Assembly (NCBI GenBank): GCA_030428105.1
Contig: JAUIBE010000002.1
Location: 124,001 to 188,000 of the forward strand
DNA: 64,000 nucleotides
DNA from: Gammaproteobacteria bacterium
GTDB lineage: Bacteria > Pseudomonadota > Gammaproteobacteria > Xanthomonadales > SZUA-36
Direction: 5' to 3'
Below are positions 35,555 to 44,946 of this stretch, one piece after another; within the stretch, counting starts at the first letter, position 1, and the number at the start of each line of letters is the position of its first letter. The translations under genes were made by a program, and so were the position numbers. The notes under the pieces were generated by a model. The model did no database searches. It saw only the letters and a list, made by a program, of their open reading frames with translations, and was not told where the DNA came from.

Positions 35555-36088
35555 ATGGCACTACTTTCACGCGCAAACCAGCCGCTGTCGCTGCTCGCAA
35601 CGCCGGCGAAAGTGGCCTTGCCTGTCCTCCTGGCAACCCTCTTGATCCCCTCCACCGGCGCAGCGGGGCCGGTTCAGCACGAACTCGATGTTGAATCCAG
35701 CCCGTTGGGCCTGTCCGCGGTAACCGCCGCCCCAAAACAGTCCGGCCTGCCGATGAGCGGCGAGTGGCGCCTGATCGCGATTGACAGCACAAAGCTTGGC
35801 CGTGGCGGAACGCCCACCGTGGTGTTCGGCGTGGAAGGCGAATGCTGGGGCAGCACCGGGGTGAATGACTTCCGCACCCAGTTCAAGCTCGAAGGCCCGG
35901 GCCACGACCGGCTGGTGGTAGGCAATACTGCCCTGACCCGCAAAATGGGGCCTCCCGAAGCCATGGCGCTGGAACGGCTGTTCATGGCCCGGCTGGAGTC
36001 GGCCCAATCCTACAAGATCGACGGAGACCTGCTGTACCTGCACAGCGGCGAAGACCAGAAACTTACTTTCGAGCGAGTGATTCCCTAG
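35555..36088 (+). CDS. Secreted META-domain (HslJ-like) protein
   Basis: 177 residues from the ATG at 35555, behind a GGAGG ribosome-binding site. An open frame extends to 35492, but the shorter form starts at a good site and keeps the export signal 'VALPVLLATLLIPSTGAAGP'. The domain body, 'SGEWRLIAIDSTKLGRGGTP...CWGSTGVNDFRTQFKL...LTRKMGPPEAMALERLFMARL', matches META/HslJ proteins: W near the start, the N-x-[FY] core and the terminal 'LTFERV'. These are small periplasmic or outer-membrane proteins linked to heat shock and motility, without a defined activity. Confidence 0.78.
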   Translation: MALLSRANQPLSLLATPAKVALPVLLATLLIPSTGAAGPVQHELDVESSPLGLSAVTAAPKQSGLPMSGEWRLIAIDSTKLGRGGTPTVVFGVEGECWGSTGVNDFRTQFKLEGPGHDRLVVGNTALTRKMGPPEAMALERLFMARLESAQSYKIDGDLLYLHSGEDQKLTFERVIP

Positions 36089-36098
36089 GCAACAGCGC

Positions 36099-37415
36099 TC
36101 AGGCCACCGCGTTGATGGCAATGAAGCGCTTGCTGGTGGCGAAAAATCGGCTGGTTAACAGTAACGCAGCCACCGCCAGGCCCGCGATCATCCCGATCCA
36201 CATGCCTGCAGGCCCAAAGCCGGCGTTGAACGTCAGGTAGTAGCCCAGCGTCAACCCAACCAACCAGAATGCCAGCACGTTGACCACCATCGGCACGCGG
36301 GTGTCCTTGTAACCGCGCAGGCAACCGGTGGCGCAAATCTGCACCCCATCGGAAAGCTGGAACAAGGCAGCGTAGAACAACAGGCTTACCGCCAACTGCG
36401 TGACCGCCGGGTCATCGGTGTAAATCGAAACGATGAACTCCGGGAACAGGAACATGAAGCTGGCGCTGAGGGTGGCGAACACCACCGCGACGACCAGCCC
36501 CATGGAACCGGCGTAGCGCGCCGCCACCGGGTCGCCACGACCCAGGGCGTTGCCAATCCGAACCGTGGTGGCCATGCCCAGCCCCAGCGGAACCATGAAC
36601 ATCAGCGCGGCAAAGTTGATCGCCACCAGGTGGGCCGCCGATGGAACCGCGCCAAGGCGGCCAATCAGCATAGCGGCGGCGACAAACAGGCTGCCTTCCA
36701 CGAAAATGGTGATGCCAATCGGCAGGCCCAGCTTGAGCAAGTCGCCGATCACCTGGAAATTGGGCGGCTCAGGTATCCGGAACAGTTTGAAACCGCGAAA
36801 GTGATGATGGTGACGCAAGTACAGCACCAACATGGTCAACTGCAGCCACAGAACGATGGCGGTTGCATAGCCAGTACCAACTGTGCCCAGCGCGGGAAAA
36901 CCCAGTTTGCCGAACATCAGCACGTAGTTCAGCGGCACGTTCAGCGCCGCCCCCAGCAGGCCGTAAAACATGGTCGGCTTGGAGTGCCCGCTGCCCTCGC
37001 TGAAAAAGCGTAACAACAACACCAGGCAAATCGCAGGCACACCCCAGGCGATGGCGCGCAAATAACCCTGCGCCACCGGCACGATGGTGGGGTCGACCCC
37101 AACTGCCAGCAAAATCGCGCCGCTGAACACCAGCACCAGGGTAAACGGCACCGCTGCGGTCAGCGCAATGTACAGCGCCTGGCGAGTCTGCGCAGCCGCC
37201 TCTTCGCGTTGGCCGGCGCCATCGAGGTGCGCCACCGTCGGCTGCACCGCCATCATCACGCCAATCACCAGCATCATCACCGCTGACCACAAGGCGCCGC
37301 CGGTGCCCAGGCCAGCCAGCGCCAGATCGCGCTCGGGCAGGCGCCCGGCCATGACGGTATCGATGAAATTCATGCCGAACACGCCCAGTTGGCCAATAAT
37401 CACGGGCAGCGCCAA
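36099..37415 (-). CDS. MATE family efflux transporter
   Basis: At least 438 residues, with 12 membrane segments in two bundles. It has the family pattern 'GQLGVFGMNFIDTVMAGRL' at TM1 and 'HLVAINFAALMFMVPLGLGMATTVRIGNALGRGD', a MATE hallmark in the NorM/DinF subgroup. Exchange of Na+ or H+ for cationic compounds is the usual mechanism. The coordinate given is a TTG at 37415. However, the frame remains coding-like upstream to 37466 ('HRNHLAEVRRTLQLALPVIIG'), so the annotated start probably cuts about 17 residues. It is divergent from the SDR gene. Confidence 0.88.
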   Translation of the reverse strand: MALPVIIGQLGVFGMNFIDTVMAGRLPERDLALAGLGTGGALWSAVMMLVIGVMMAVQPTVAHLDGAGQREEAAAQTRQALYIALTAAVPFTLVLVFSGAILLAVGVDPTIVPVAQGYLRAIAWGVPAICLVLLLRFFSEGSGHSKPTMFYGLLGAALNVPLNYVLMFGKLGFPALGTVGTGYATAIVLWLQLTMLVLYLRHHHHFRGFKLFRIPEPPNFQVIGDLLKLGLPIGITIFVEGSLFVAAAMLIGRLGAVPSAAHLVAINFAALMFMVPLGLGMATTVRIGNALGRGDPVAARYAGSMGLVVAVVFATLSASFMFLFPEFIVSIYTDDPAVTQLAVSLLFYAALFQLSDGVQICATGCLRGYKDTRVPMVVNVLAFWLVGLTLGYYLTFNAGFGPAGMWIGMIAGLAVAALLLTSRFFATSKRFIAINAVA

Positions 37416-37535
37416 CTGCAGGGTCCGCCGTACCTCGGCGAGGTGATTGCGATGAGTGGTTATAATGACCGGGTTCCTTCAGACAGCATTCCCTGGCGCA
37501 GGGGTGCGTAACGCGCATTCGGGGCATTCTACCTT

Positions 37536-38522
37536 ATGAGTCTGACTGCATTCGTAACCGGAGCAAGCGGGTTTGTAGGCTCCAACCTGGTACGCGAACT
37601 CGACCGCCAAGGATGGCGCACAACGGTCCTGGTGCGCGACAGCTCCTTCACGGGGGATATCGAAGACCTGCCCCTCGAAATTCGCCACGGCGACATCGTT
37701 GACGCCGCCTCGGTGCGCGCCGCCATGCCCCACCGGGTAGACGCGGTTTTTCACGTGGCGGCCAGCACCAACGTCTGGTCCGGCAACAATGATGCGCAGG
37801 AAAAGATCAATATTGATGGCACCCGCAACGTGATGGAAGCGGCCATGGCCGCCGAGGCGCGGCGTTTCCTGCATACCTCCAGTTTTACCACCTGGGGTTT
37901 CCAGGATGGCGAAATTACCGAGAACAGCCCGCGTTCACGCAACAGCGACTGGATCAACTACGTACGCACCAAGCGGATTGCCGAGGACCTGGTCAAGCAA
38001 GCGGTCAGCGAGGGCCGGCTGGATGCAGTGATCCTGAATCCCGGGCACATCCTCGGGCCAGGCGATCGCCACAACTGGTCGCAGATGGTGTCGATGGTGG
38101 CCTCCGGCACGCTGCCGGGCATTCCGCCGGGCGGCGGCGCGTTTGCCGATGTGCGTGAAATCGCCAAGGCGCATATCGCCGCTTTCCACCAGGGCGAGAA
38201 CGGAGCGCACTACTTGCTGGGCGGGGTCGACGTGTCCTTTGCAGAAGTGATCGCGATTGTCGGCGAATTGCTGCGCAAACCGGTTCCCAGGCGGGTCACC
38301 CCGGCCTGGCTGCTGCGCACCATGGCCCACCTGGGCGCCGCGGTGGCCGCCTTTACTCGCAAACCACCCAGGGTGACGCCCGAATCGGCGGCCATGATCT
38401 GTCACCATACGCAGTGCGATTCAACCCGGGCGAAAACGGTGCTTGGCTACCGCTACACACCCATTCGAACGCTGGTGGAAGATACGATCAACTGGATGCG
38501 CGGAGCCGGCCTGCTGAAATGA
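37536..38522 (+). CDS. NAD-dependent epimerase/dehydratase (extended SDR) family protein
   Basis: 328 residues. Rossmann start 'AFVTGASGFVGSNLVRELDRQGW' (GxxGxxG), 'HVAASTNVW' and the active-site YxxxK in 'WINYVRTKRIAEDLV', with catalytic Ser/Thr in 'LHTSSFTTWG'. It belongs to the group of extended SDRs that includes dihydroflavonol-4-reductase-like and 3-beta-hydroxysteroid dehydrogenase-like enzymes. Substrate unknown. It is followed with an ATGA overlap by the DUF3667 gene, so they are translationally coupled. Confidence 0.85.
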   Translation: MSLTAFVTGASGFVGSNLVRELDRQGWRTTVLVRDSSFTGDIEDLPLEIRHGDIVDAASVRAAMPHRVDAVFHVAASTNVWSGNNDAQEKINIDGTRNVMEAAMAAEARRFLHTSSFTTWGFQDGEITENSPRSRNSDWINYVRTKRIAEDLVKQAVSEGRLDAVILNPGHILGPGDRHNWSQMVSMVASGTLPGIPPGGGAFADVREIAKAHIAAFHQGENGAHYLLGGVDVSFAEVIAIVGELLRKPVPRRVTPAWLLRTMAHLGAAVAAFTRKPPRVTPESAAMICHHTQCDSTRAKTVLGYRYTPIRTLVEDTINWMRGAGLLK

Positions 38523-39796
38523 CTGAGACCACTGTTGACGAGGCCGAAGCGCCAGCGCCCGCACCCTCCCAGTCGCTGACCATCAAGCCGAGGCGGCTGG
38601 CGGGTTCAGAGTACTGCCTCAACTGCTCCACCAGGCTGCAGGGGCCGTTCTGCCACTTCTGCGGGCAACCAGACAAGCGCCTGCTGCGCTTCTTCCCAGT
38701 GTTGATTCGCGAGTTTTTCGAGGATTTCCTGGAGCTGGACACCCGCTTCAGCCGCACCATGCTGCCACTGCTGTTCAAGCCTGGCCGGCTGACACGCGAC
38801 TACCTCGACGGACGGCGCTTCCGTTACACCCCGCCGATGCGCCTGCTGATTTTCTCCAGCATGCTGTTCTTCATCCTCGCCGCCACCCTGGCCAGCAACG
38901 CCATCGAGCTTAACCCCGGCGCCGTGAAGTTCGACGGCGATGGCGTCTACGTGGCGCCATCCATCGAAGAGCTGGAAGGCATAGAAGGGCTGACCGACGA
39001 GCAGCGGGAAATGGTGGCGCGTGCCCTGGAGAATCACGCCGAAGGCCTGCAGCAGATGCAGCAAGAGGAGGCAGCCCAGGCTGAAGACGCCGAAGCGCCA
39101 AGCAGCGACACGGACAGCGTCGAAGAATCAGCCGCGCCCGCCGATGACCCGCCGCAGGGAATCGGTGAGCAAATCGCCGCCGAGATCGCCGCTGACATTG
39201 AAGCCGAGCGCAACCGCGACGATGACGACTTTACTGTCAATTTCAACGGCGAGGACTGGGACCGCGAGACCAACCCGCTGCTCATCCCGCTGATGCCGGA
39301 CTCGTTCAACGACTGGATTAACGACGAGATCGAGAATTCGCCTCAAAAAGCGGAACAGATCCAGGAAAACCCCAACATCATCGTAGACAAGATATTCGAG
39401 TTGTTGCCGGCAACGATGTTCATCATGCTTCCCATCGTCGCCCTGCTGTTCAAGTTCTGGTACCTGTTCGCCAGGAAATACTACGTCGAGCACCTGATCC
39501 ACGCGCTGCACAACCACGCTTTCCTGTTCGTGGCGCTGACCATCACGCTGTTGATTAACGCACTCATTGACTGGCGCGACCCCGAGGGGACCAACGCGGT
39601 TTGGCAGGTCCTGGTCCTGCTGAACGTGGCCATCTTCCTGTGGATGCCCGTCTACCTGCTGGTTTCGCTACGGGTCGTTTACCGGCAGAACTGGTTCCTG
39701 ACTGTGGCTAAATACCTGGTCATCGGCATGTGCTACATGTTCCTGCTGACCGTCCTGACCACGGTGGTGGCCCTGCTCAGCTTCCTGTTGCTTTGA
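38519..39796 (+). CDS. DUF3667 membrane protein with zinc ribbon
   Basis: 425 residues from the ATG overlapping the SDR stop. The N-terminal CxxC pairs at Cys33/36 and Cys45/48 ('YCLNCSTRLQGPFCHFCGQ') form a likely zinc ribbon. It is followed by the DUF3667 core ('FFEDFLELDTRFSRTMLPLLFKPGRLTRDYLDGRRFRYTPPMRLL') and a membrane helix. A long acidic insert (residues ~130-280) lies before four C-terminal membrane segments. Family function is unknown. The insert is rich in Glu/Asp/Ala/Gln and is probably disordered or coiled. Coupling to an SDR suggests a shared lipid or metabolite function, but that is inference. Confidence 0.82.
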   Translation: MTETTVDEAEAPAPAPSQSLTIKPRRLAGSEYCLNCSTRLQGPFCHFCGQPDKRLLRFFPVLIREFFEDFLELDTRFSRTMLPLLFKPGRLTRDYLDGRRFRYTPPMRLLIFSSMLFFILAATLASNAIELNPGAVKFDGDGVYVAPSIEELEGIEGLTDEQREMVARALENHAEGLQQMQQEEAAQAEDAEAPSSDTDSVEESAAPADDPPQGIGEQIAAEIAADIEAERNRDDDDFTVNFNGEDWDRETNPLLIPLMPDSFNDWINDEIENSPQKAEQIQENPNIIVDKIFELLPATMFIMLPIVALLFKFWYLFARKYYVEHLIHALHNHAFLFVALTITLLINALIDWRDPEGTNAVWQVLVLLNVAIFLWMPVYLLVSLRVVYRQNWFLTVAKYLVIGMCYMFLLTVLTTVVALLSFLLL

Positions 39797-39815
39797 TCGG
39801 GGCCGCTCCTGGCGG

Positions 39816-41189
39816 TCAGCCGGAAAAGCGCCCCTCGAGGTAGCCAAACACCGCGCGCAAACCCAGCGCCTCGCCGCCTTCCGGCCGCCCTGGCCGGCTC
39901 GACTGGTTCCAGGCAAAGGTATCGATGTGCACCCAGGCGTCGTTGCTGGTGACAAAGTGCTCCAGGAACAGCGCTGCGGTAATGCACCCACCGTAGGAAG
40001 ACTTGGCCGAGTTGTTGAGGTCGGCAATCTTGCTCTCGATCAGCTTGTTGTAGGGCTGCCAAAGCGGCAGGGTCCACAGCGGGTCCTCGCAGTTATCGCC
40101 GGCCGCCTGGATGGCTGCGGCCACTTCCACCTGGTTGCTGAAGATCGGTGGCAGGTCGGTGCCCATGGCGACGCGTGCGGCGCCGGTCAGGGTGGCGAAA
40201 TCGATGATCAGCACCGGCTGCATTTCGCTGGCATAGGTCAAGGCATCGGAAAGAATCACCCGCCCCTCGGCGTCGGTGTTGCCAATCTCCACGCTTAGCC
40301 CCTTGCGCGTTGGTATCACGTCGCCAGGGCGGTAAGCGTTGCCGGAAATCGAGTTTTCCACCGCCGGAATCAACAGCTTGAGGCGAACCGGCAGCTTGTG
40401 CTGCATCACCAGTTGGGCCGTGGCCAGGGCGTGCGCCGCGCCGCCCATATCCTTTTTCATCAGCGCCATGCCGGCGGTCGACTTGATGTTCAAGCCGCCG
40501 GTATCAAAGCACACTCCCTTGCCCACCAGCGCAAGCACCGGGTCGTCCTTGCTGCCCCAGGTGAGTTCAATCAATCGCGGCGCCCGGGTTGAAGCCCGGC
40601 CCACGGCGTGAATAGCGGGAAAATTGTGGGTCAGCAGGTCTTCACCGTGAATCACCTTGCACTTTGCGTCAAAGCGCTCGGCCACAAGGCGCGCGGCATC
40701 TTCCAGTTCGGTGGGGCCCAGGTCTTCGGTGGGCGTATTCACCAGGTCGCGAACCAGCGCCTGCGCCTCGTACAACGCGCGTACCCTTTTGGCGATGTCG
40801 TCATCAAGCTGCAACTCTCGCTGCTTGTGGCCATTGCCTTTCTTGTAACGGTTGAACGCGTAGGTGGCCAGGCCCCAGCCGAGGCACGCCTGGGTGCGCT
40901 GTTCTGCATCCCAGTCGCTTTGCAGCCGATAGCTGCCCTCGGGCAGCCGCGATGGCAGCCGCGCCATCTGGTACAGGAAACCGTCCTTTGACTGGCCAAA
41001 CAGGTAGCTGCGAACTGAACCGTCTTCTCCGGCCAGGGCGCATAGCTCGCCCGGCCTCGCTCCGAAACCGCGCGATTCAATCCAACGGACCTGCGACTCG
41101 GTGGCCCCGGCTTTCCAGGCTTCCAGCCCGGCCGGGTCCATGGGGATCAGCGGGATCACCGCCCCGGAAGTGTTTTTTGAATAGCTCAT
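39816..41189 (-). CDS. Leucyl aminopeptidase family (M17) peptidase
   Basis: 457 residues. The catalytic domain is intact: 'LVGKGVCFDTGGLNIKSTAGMALMKKDMGG' (metal and Lys residues), the signature 'NTDAEGRVILSDAL' and 'IDFATLTGAARVAMG'. The N-terminal domain is short and diverged from PepA. The form resembles PepB or the Xanthomonas-type cytosol aminopeptidase. It removes N-terminal residues from peptides in the cytoplasm with two divalent metals. It follows degQ-like on the same strand with a 15-base gap. Confidence 0.9.
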   Translation of the reverse strand: MSYSKNTSGAVIPLIPMDPAGLEAWKAGATESQVRWIESRGFGARPGELCALAGEDGSVRSYLFGQSKDGFLYQMARLPSRLPEGSYRLQSDWDAEQRTQACLGWGLATYAFNRYKKGNGHKQRELQLDDDIAKRVRALYEAQALVRDLVNTPTEDLGPTELEDAARLVAERFDAKCKVIHGEDLLTHNFPAIHAVGRASTRAPRLIELTWGSKDDPVLALVGKGVCFDTGGLNIKSTAGMALMKKDMGGAAHALATAQLVMQHKLPVRLKLLIPAVENSISGNAYRPGDVIPTRKGLSVEIGNTDAEGRVILSDALTYASEMQPVLIIDFATLTGAARVAMGTDLPPIFSNQVEVAAAIQAAGDNCEDPLWTLPLWQPYNKLIESKIADLNNSAKSSYGGCITAALFLEHFVTSNDAWVHIDTFAWNQSSRPGRPEGGEALGLRAVFGYLEGRFSG

Positions 41190-41204
41190 ACGCGCCCTGG
41201 TGAC

Positions 41205-42581
41205 TCAGTCAATCCGGGCGACATAATCACTCCGATTGCGTCGCAGTTGCAAGACCAGCGGCCGACCGGCGGCACGAACCGCGTCCTGGAACTCCGACAG
41301 GTTTGATACGCGCGACCGGTTGACGCCGGTGATGATGTCGCCTTCGCGCAGGCCCTGTCGCTCCAACCGGCTGCCGGACTCAACCTCTGCCAGCATCACG
41401 CCCCGAACCCGGTTGGCGCGGGCCTTGGCGGGCAGGTCTTCGAACACCACCCCTTCAAAGCGCCGGTCAATCGCCGCACCATCCAGTGACAGCAACGCCG
41501 CCACGCCCAGCTGCACCGTTTCCGCCTGCTGGTCACGCAGGTAGTCGAGTTCCACCAGTTCACCCACCGGCAACTGGCCCTCGATGTTGTGGAATTCCTG
41601 GGCGCCGGCCACCAACTGGCCCGCCACCGAGACCACCACGTCGCCGGGTTCGATGCCAGCGGCATCGGCCACCGAATCGGGAACCACCTCGGCCACCAGC
41701 GCGCCGCCTTTTACTTCCACGCCCAGGGCCCCTGCCAGTTCATCGGTAAGATCCTGCACGAACAGGCCCAGCGTGCCGCGCCGCACCTCGCCGAACTCGG
41801 CCAACTGGGTCATCACGTAGCTTGCCATCGAAGACGGAATGGCAAAACCGATGCCCACGTTTCCGCCGCTGGGGGTAAAGATGGCGCTGTTGATGCCCAC
41901 CAGTTCACCGCGCAGGTTGATCAGCGCGCCGCCGGAGTTGCCGGGATTGATCGAGGCATCGGTCTGGATGAAGTTCTGGTACTGCAGTCCACGAAACCCG
42001 GTTCTTCCCAGGGCGCTGACAATGCCGGAAGTCACCGTCTGGCCCAGGCCAAACGGGTTGCCGACCGCCACCACGAAATCACCCACCCTCAGTTCGCTGG
42101 AGTCCGCCATCGGCAGCGCCTGCAGATCCTCGGCATCGATCCGGATCATCGCCAGGTCGGTATCCGGGTCCATGCCAATCACCTCGGCCGAGAAACTGCG
42201 GCCATCGTGCAGGGTCACCGAGATATCGGTGGAGCCATCGATCACGTGGTTGTTGGTGAGTACGTAGCCGCGCTCAGCGTCGACAATCACACCCGAGCCC
42301 AGGCTGCGCGATATACGTTCGCGCGCGCGCTCGGGAACGTTGAAGAAGTGGCGGAAGAAGGGGTCTTCCAAAAGTGGACTGCGCACCTGCACGCGGGTCT
42401 CGGTAAACACGTTTACCACCGAAGGCGTGACTCGCTCCAGCACCGGGGCCAGTGAAGGCAGGGGTTCGCCATCCACAGCCGCGGGCAATGCCGCGTGCGT
42501 TGCGGATGCAAAGCAGGAAACAGCCAGGGCAATGACCACCCCGAACAAAGCATGGGCGCTTTCAATGGCTGGATTTCTCAA
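41205..42581 (-). CDS. degQ: DegQ/DegP-family periplasmic serine protease
   Basis: 458 residues from a TTG at 42581. The longer frame to 42785 would hide the signal peptide; the TTG has AAGGAG 6-7 bases upstream and gives 'LRNPAIESAHALFGVVIALAVSCFASATHA'. The trypsin-like domain has His in 'LTNNHVIDG', Asp in 'DTDLAMIRI' and Ser in 'NPGNSGGALI'. PDZ1 (~260-355) and PDZ2 (~370-458, 'SRLERQGLREGDIITGVNRS') follow. It is a periplasmic quality-control protease/chaperone. The symbol is by family; degP cannot be excluded. Confidence 0.9.
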   Translation of the reverse strand: MRNPAIESAHALFGVVIALAVSCFASATHAALPAAVDGEPLPSLAPVLERVTPSVVNVFTETRVQVRSPLLEDPFFRHFFNVPERARERISRSLGSGVIVDAERGYVLTNNHVIDGSTDISVTLHDGRSFSAEVIGMDPDTDLAMIRIDAEDLQALPMADSSELRVGDFVVAVGNPFGLGQTVTSGIVSALGRTGFRGLQYQNFIQTDASINPGNSGGALINLRGELVGINSAIFTPSGGNVGIGFAIPSSMASYVMTQLAEFGEVRRGTLGLFVQDLTDELAGALGVEVKGGALVAEVVPDSVADAAGIEPGDVVVSVAGQLVAGAQEFHNIEGQLPVGELVELDYLRDQQAETVQLGVAALLSLDGAAIDRRFEGVVFEDLPAKARANRVRGVMLAEVESGSRLERQGLREGDIITGVNRSRVSNLSEFQDAVRAAGRPLVLQLRRNRSDYVARID

Positions 42582-42693
42582 TGGGCTCTCCTTGCTTGAT
42601 TGTGCTGCAAACCGGGAACAAGGCCTAGGACACGACCCGTCTGCAAAGGTTCTGCTATCCTCGGCGGATTCGCCTGTGTCGGGGGTCCATCGC

Positions 42694-44946
42694 TTGCACG
42701 GCCTGATACCCATCCTGTTGACCGCCATCGCGCTCGCCACCGTGCTCAACGTGGCGCTCAAGCGGGTCAATATGCCGACCATCATCGGCTATATCCTGAC
42801 CGGCGCGATCATCGGTAATGCCTTCGACCTGGAACTACACGGCAACCCGACACTGGAAACTGTCGCCGAGTTCGGGGTGGTGTTCCTGATGTTCACCATC
42901 GGCCTGGAGTTCTCGGTTGGCCACCTGAAAAGCATGCGTCGCGAGGTGTTCCTGTTTGGCTCGCTGCAGGTGGTGATCACCGCGGTTGTATTCGCCCTGG
43001 CCAGTCACTGGTTGCTGGGCACCGACGCCAGCAGCAGCGCCATCGTCGGCGCCGGGCTGGCGCTTTCCTCCACCGCCATCGTGCTCAAGATTCTCAACGA
43101 GACCGGTCGCATCAAGACCGATTTTGGGCGCTACTCGCTGGGCATCCTGATCTTCCAGGACATCGCGGTTATCCCCATCCTGCTGATGATCACGCTGTTC
43201 ACCAGCAAGGAGCCGTCGATTGGCAAGTTGCTGTTCGAGGCGGCGCTGGATGCAGTGCTGGCGCTGGCCATCCTGGTGATTGTCGGGCGCTATGTGCTCA
43301 AGCACGTGTTCCGTATCGTTTCCGCGGCCAGGTCCAAGGAAATTTACATGGGCTCGGTCTTGCTGACCGTGATCGGCGCCTCGTTTATCGCCCACGAGTT
43401 CGGGTTTTCCTACTCGCTGGGCGCCTTTATCGCCGGCATGATGATTGCCGACACCATCTACAAGTACCAGGTGGAGGCCGACCTGATTCCATTCAGGAAC
43501 CTGCTGCTGGGCGTGTTTTTTGTCTCGGTGGGCTTGCAGATCAAGGTCGACGTGGTGGTGGCCAACCTGCTGCAGATTGCACTGCTCGTGCCGCTCCTCA
43601 TGGTGGTCAAGGCGGCGCTGGTGTTCACGCTCCTGAGCTTCGCGGGCGACCGGCGCACGGCCCTCAAGACAGCCATTACCCTGTCGCAGGTTGGCGAGTT
43701 TTCGCTGGTGGTGTTCTCGCTGGTCCTGGCCAACCGCATGCTCGACCCCGCCTGGGTGCAGATGTTGCTGGTGGCCATCGTTACCTCGATGATCCTCACC
43801 CCGCTGCTGATCAACAACCTCGACCGCCTGGCCGACCTGCTGTTCAGGCGCCAGTTGGCCGCCCAGGCGCTGGACTCTTCAAGCGCGATCAGCGGGCACG
43901 TGATCCTGTGTGGTTACGGCGCGTTCGGCCGGGCTGTGTCGCAGCAACTGGATGCATCGGACGACAACCACGTGATTCTCACCGACAGCACCGAGGACTA
44001 CGTCAACGCCAGGGAGGCCGACAAGACCGTGGTCTACGGCGACCCGGCCGACCCGGTATTGCTGGAACGGGTGCGCATCAAGGATGCCCTGGGCACCATC
44101 GTGGCCCTGGATGACTTCGAGCATGTAAAGCGCACTTGCGCCGCCATCACCCTGATCGACCCCTCGATCCGGGTCATCGCCAAGGTTCCCACCGAGGAAG
44201 ACCGCGCCGCGCTGAGTGATTTCAACAATGAACTGGTGCTGGACGGCAACAGCCACACCGCCGCGGTGCTGGTGGGCGAGATCGACCGTTCGCGGATGCT
44301 GGCGCGCGAAACCTCGCAACTGGAGCACCTGGCCGACTACGCGCTAGACCGCCCCACCCAGGCGATTGAGAAGGTGGAACGCGAACAGGTGCGACTGTTG
44401 GGTATCATGTCACGCTCGTTCGACGCTTTGCGCGAAGAGAAAAGCCTGCTCAAGGTGAAAGCGCTGCACGATTCGTTCATGGTGCTCAGCGAGATCATTG
44501 GCGAGGCCATCGAGGACATCATGGGCAATGCCGAGTTGTCGGTCACCGAATACGAGCGAATCAACACCCTGCTGGATAACCAGCACCAACTGGAATCGAT
44601 CAACGACCTGCTTGAGAAACTGGGGAAAGAACTGATCATGCTCTCGCGCCACGAGAAAACCACCGCCCTGTCGGCCATGGCGGTGGAAGGCCTCGACACC
44701 ATCCTGCTGACATTGCACGACCTGGCCAGGGAATATGACGAAGACGATATGTACATTCTCAAGCGCATGACCGGCCGCGAAAGCGATGGCCTGGCCAGAA
44801 TCCGCCAGAATTACCTTCACCCGGAGGCCGGGTTGGAGGCGGATTCCAAGGCGCTGCTGCTTTCTTCCACCAACCACATGGACCAGCTCAAGACCCTGTT
44901 CGGCGCGGTGGGTGAAAACTACCGCAAGCTGGCGATAGCGGCATGA
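42694..44946 (+). CDS. KefB/KefC-type monovalent cation:proton antiporter with RCK domain
   Basis: About 750 residues, taken from a TTG at 42694; a GTG at 42676 is equally possible, and the much longer open frame to 42340 overlaps degQ-like antisense and is not credible. Residues 1-380 are the 12-TM CPA2 exchanger ('MFTIGLEFSVGHLKSMRREVF', 'GAGLALSSTAIVLKIL', 'GVFFVSVGLQIKVD'). Residues ~390-530 are a TrkA-N/RCK nucleotide-binding domain ('HVILCGYGAFGRAVSQQL'). The C-terminal ~200 residues are a long charged helical region. K+ efflux gated by ligand is the family activity. It is the first gene of an overlapping array (ATGA with the binding protein). Confidence 0.87.
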   Translation: MHGLIPILLTAIALATVLNVALKRVNMPTIIGYILTGAIIGNAFDLELHGNPTLETVAEFGVVFLMFTIGLEFSVGHLKSMRREVFLFGSLQVVITAVVFALASHWLLGTDASSSAIVGAGLALSSTAIVLKILNETGRIKTDFGRYSLGILIFQDIAVIPILLMITLFTSKEPSIGKLLFEAALDAVLALAILVIVGRYVLKHVFRIVSAARSKEIYMGSVLLTVIGASFIAHEFGFSYSLGAFIAGMMIADTIYKYQVEADLIPFRNLLLGVFFVSVGLQIKVDVVVANLLQIALLVPLLMVVKAALVFTLLSFAGDRRTALKTAITLSQVGEFSLVVFSLVLANRMLDPAWVQMLLVAIVTSMILTPLLINNLDRLADLLFRRQLAAQALDSSSAISGHVILCGYGAFGRAVSQQLDASDDNHVILTDSTEDYVNAREADKTVVYGDPADPVLLERVRIKDALGTIVALDDFEHVKRTCAAITLIDPSIRVIAKVPTEEDRAALSDFNNELVLDGNSHTAAVLVGEIDRSRMLARETSQLEHLADYALDRPTQAIEKVEREQVRLLGIMSRSFDALREEKSLLKVKALHDSFMVLSEIIGEAIEDIMGNAELSVTEYERINTLLDNQHQLESINDLLEKLGKELIMLSRHEKTTALSAMAVEGLDTILLTLHDLAREYDEDDMYILKRMTGRESDGLARIRQNYLHPEAGLEADSKALLLSSTNHMDQLKTLFGAVGENYRKLAIAA

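Noticed and set aside
42340-42693. N-terminal extension of the KefB/C-like frame
   Set aside because: It runs antisense through the degQ-like gene and adds low-complexity sequence; the antiporter fold begins only at about 42694.
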